From Actinomycetes bacterium (lineage in GTDB: Bacteria; Actinomycetota; Actinomycetes; Nanopelagicales; Nanopelagicaceae), in assembly GCA_025355765.1 (NCBI GenBank), contig JANXZB010000075.1, positions 1 to 50,491 of the forward strand: DNA of 50,491 nucleotides, in the 5' to 3' direction. Within the stretch, counting starts at the first letter, position 1, and each line of letters opens with the position of its first letter. Under the pieces are notes generated by a model. The model had not been told where the DNA came from and ran no database searches. It saw nothing but the letters and a program-made list of their open reading frames with translations. This document shows positions 50,191 through 50,491 of the stretch, one piece after another. Made by a program: the position numbers and the translations under genes.

Positions 50191-50491
50191 CCAACGACGA
50201 GTTGCTATATGAAGTTTCAGAGGGCATCGCCACCATCACCATCAACAGACCCAATTCACGCAATGCCCTGAACTCTGTCGTCCGTGACGGGATACGCGAA
50301 TCCGTGGATTCCTTCACCAGGGATGATCAGGCCAAAGTCTTAATCATCACAGCAGTAGGTGAAACTGCATTTAGTGCTGGTGCCGATTTGAAGGAAATGT
50401 CGGAACAACAACTGACGATTCCACCCGATGACTTCATTCCTGACTTGGCAACACACAAACCGGTCATCGCTGCTGTCAATGGAGTTGCCCT
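50187..50491 (+). CDS. Enoyl-CoA hydratase family protein (3' cut by window edge), probably methylglutaconyl-CoA hydratase
   Basis: The first 101 residues of a crotonase begin at the ATG that overlaps the acdH stop (ATGA): MTNDELLYEVSEGIATITIN, then NRPNSRNALNS, the first oxyanion segment FSAGADLKEM and the start of the second, KPVIAAVNGVA. By position, as in liu operons, it would hydrate 3-methylglutaconyl-CoA between the carboxylase and HMG-CoA lyase. The rest lies outside the window. Confidence 0.82.
   Translation, partial: MTNDELLYEVSEGIATITINRPNSRNALNSVVRDGIRESVDSFTRDDQAKVLIITAVGETAFSAGADLKEMSEQQLTIPPDDFIPDLATHKPVIAAVNGVA

Overview
The window is a chromosomal segment of a moderate-GC actinobacterium. 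The evidence is gene content: inositol-1-phosphate synthase with a PadR regulator, a PimB'-type phosphatidylinositol mannosyltransferase, a FadD15-type acyl-CoA synthetase, a RipC-like NlpC/P60 endopeptidase, DUF3000 beside RNase D, and an AcdH-type acyl-CoA dehydrogenase. Genes are tightly packed: many overlap by 1-4 bases and several convergent pairs overlap at their ends. That compactness suits a streamlined, possibly aquatic lineage, but the sequence alone cannot name it. I saw no rRNA, tRNA, insertion sequence, prophage or CRISPR array.

Layout. (1) 1-4325: the end of a probable cytochrome b, a ferredoxin/GltD-like oxidoreductase, a NapH/NosR-like membrane iron-sulfur protein and a divergent Rrf2 regulator; this looks like an iron-sulfur-controlled membrane redox module. 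(2) 4374-10283: an SDR/DUF2867 protein, an MFS transporter, a shortened NhaA antiporter, a truncated two-domain VOC protein and an NCS1 permease. (3) 10358-13938: an asymmetric heterodimeric ABC exporter. (4) 13935-21085: a six-gene operon for an energy-converting-hydrogenase-related (Ehr) complex whose large subunit has lost the Ni-Fe cysteine ligands. (5) 21127-23872: SDR and enoyl-CoA hydratase genes, a LuxR-HTH-only protein and a small membrane protein. (6) 23956-30453: ino1 and its PadR regulator, a uracil/xanthine permease, LysE and MFS exporters, a PD-(D/E)XK nuclease with four cysteines, and a PlsC-like acyltransferase. (7) 30563-39952: a cell-envelope and lipid neighbourhood that resembles Mycobacterium tuberculosis Rv2182c-Rv2190c (PlsC, SRPBCC, FadD15, PimB', NlpC), with a sensor-less histidine kinase/response regulator pair inside it. 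(8) 39936-42744: EamA, DUF3000, RNase D. (9) 42741-43942: three damaged genes in a row (NUDIX, COG4315, DUF1905). (10) 43982-50491: a TetR regulator and a leucine/branched-chain acyl-CoA degradation operon (mccB, mccA, HMG-CoA lyase, acdH, enoyl-CoA hydratase cut by the window edge).

Two signals cut across the window. First, many genes lack a Shine-Dalgarno sequence and instead have a TAnnnT -10 box exactly 6 (sometimes 7) bases before the start codon, as expected for leaderless mRNAs. Second, single-base frameshifts occur in fadD, in the NUDIX gene (twice) and in the COG4315 gene; these may be real decay or assembly errors.

The strongest candidates for unusual biology are the Ehr complex, the split-degenerate ABC pair, the Rrf2-controlled redox module with its mirrored promoters, and the lone Fe-S-type nuclease. 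None of them can be shown to be undescribed from sequence alone.
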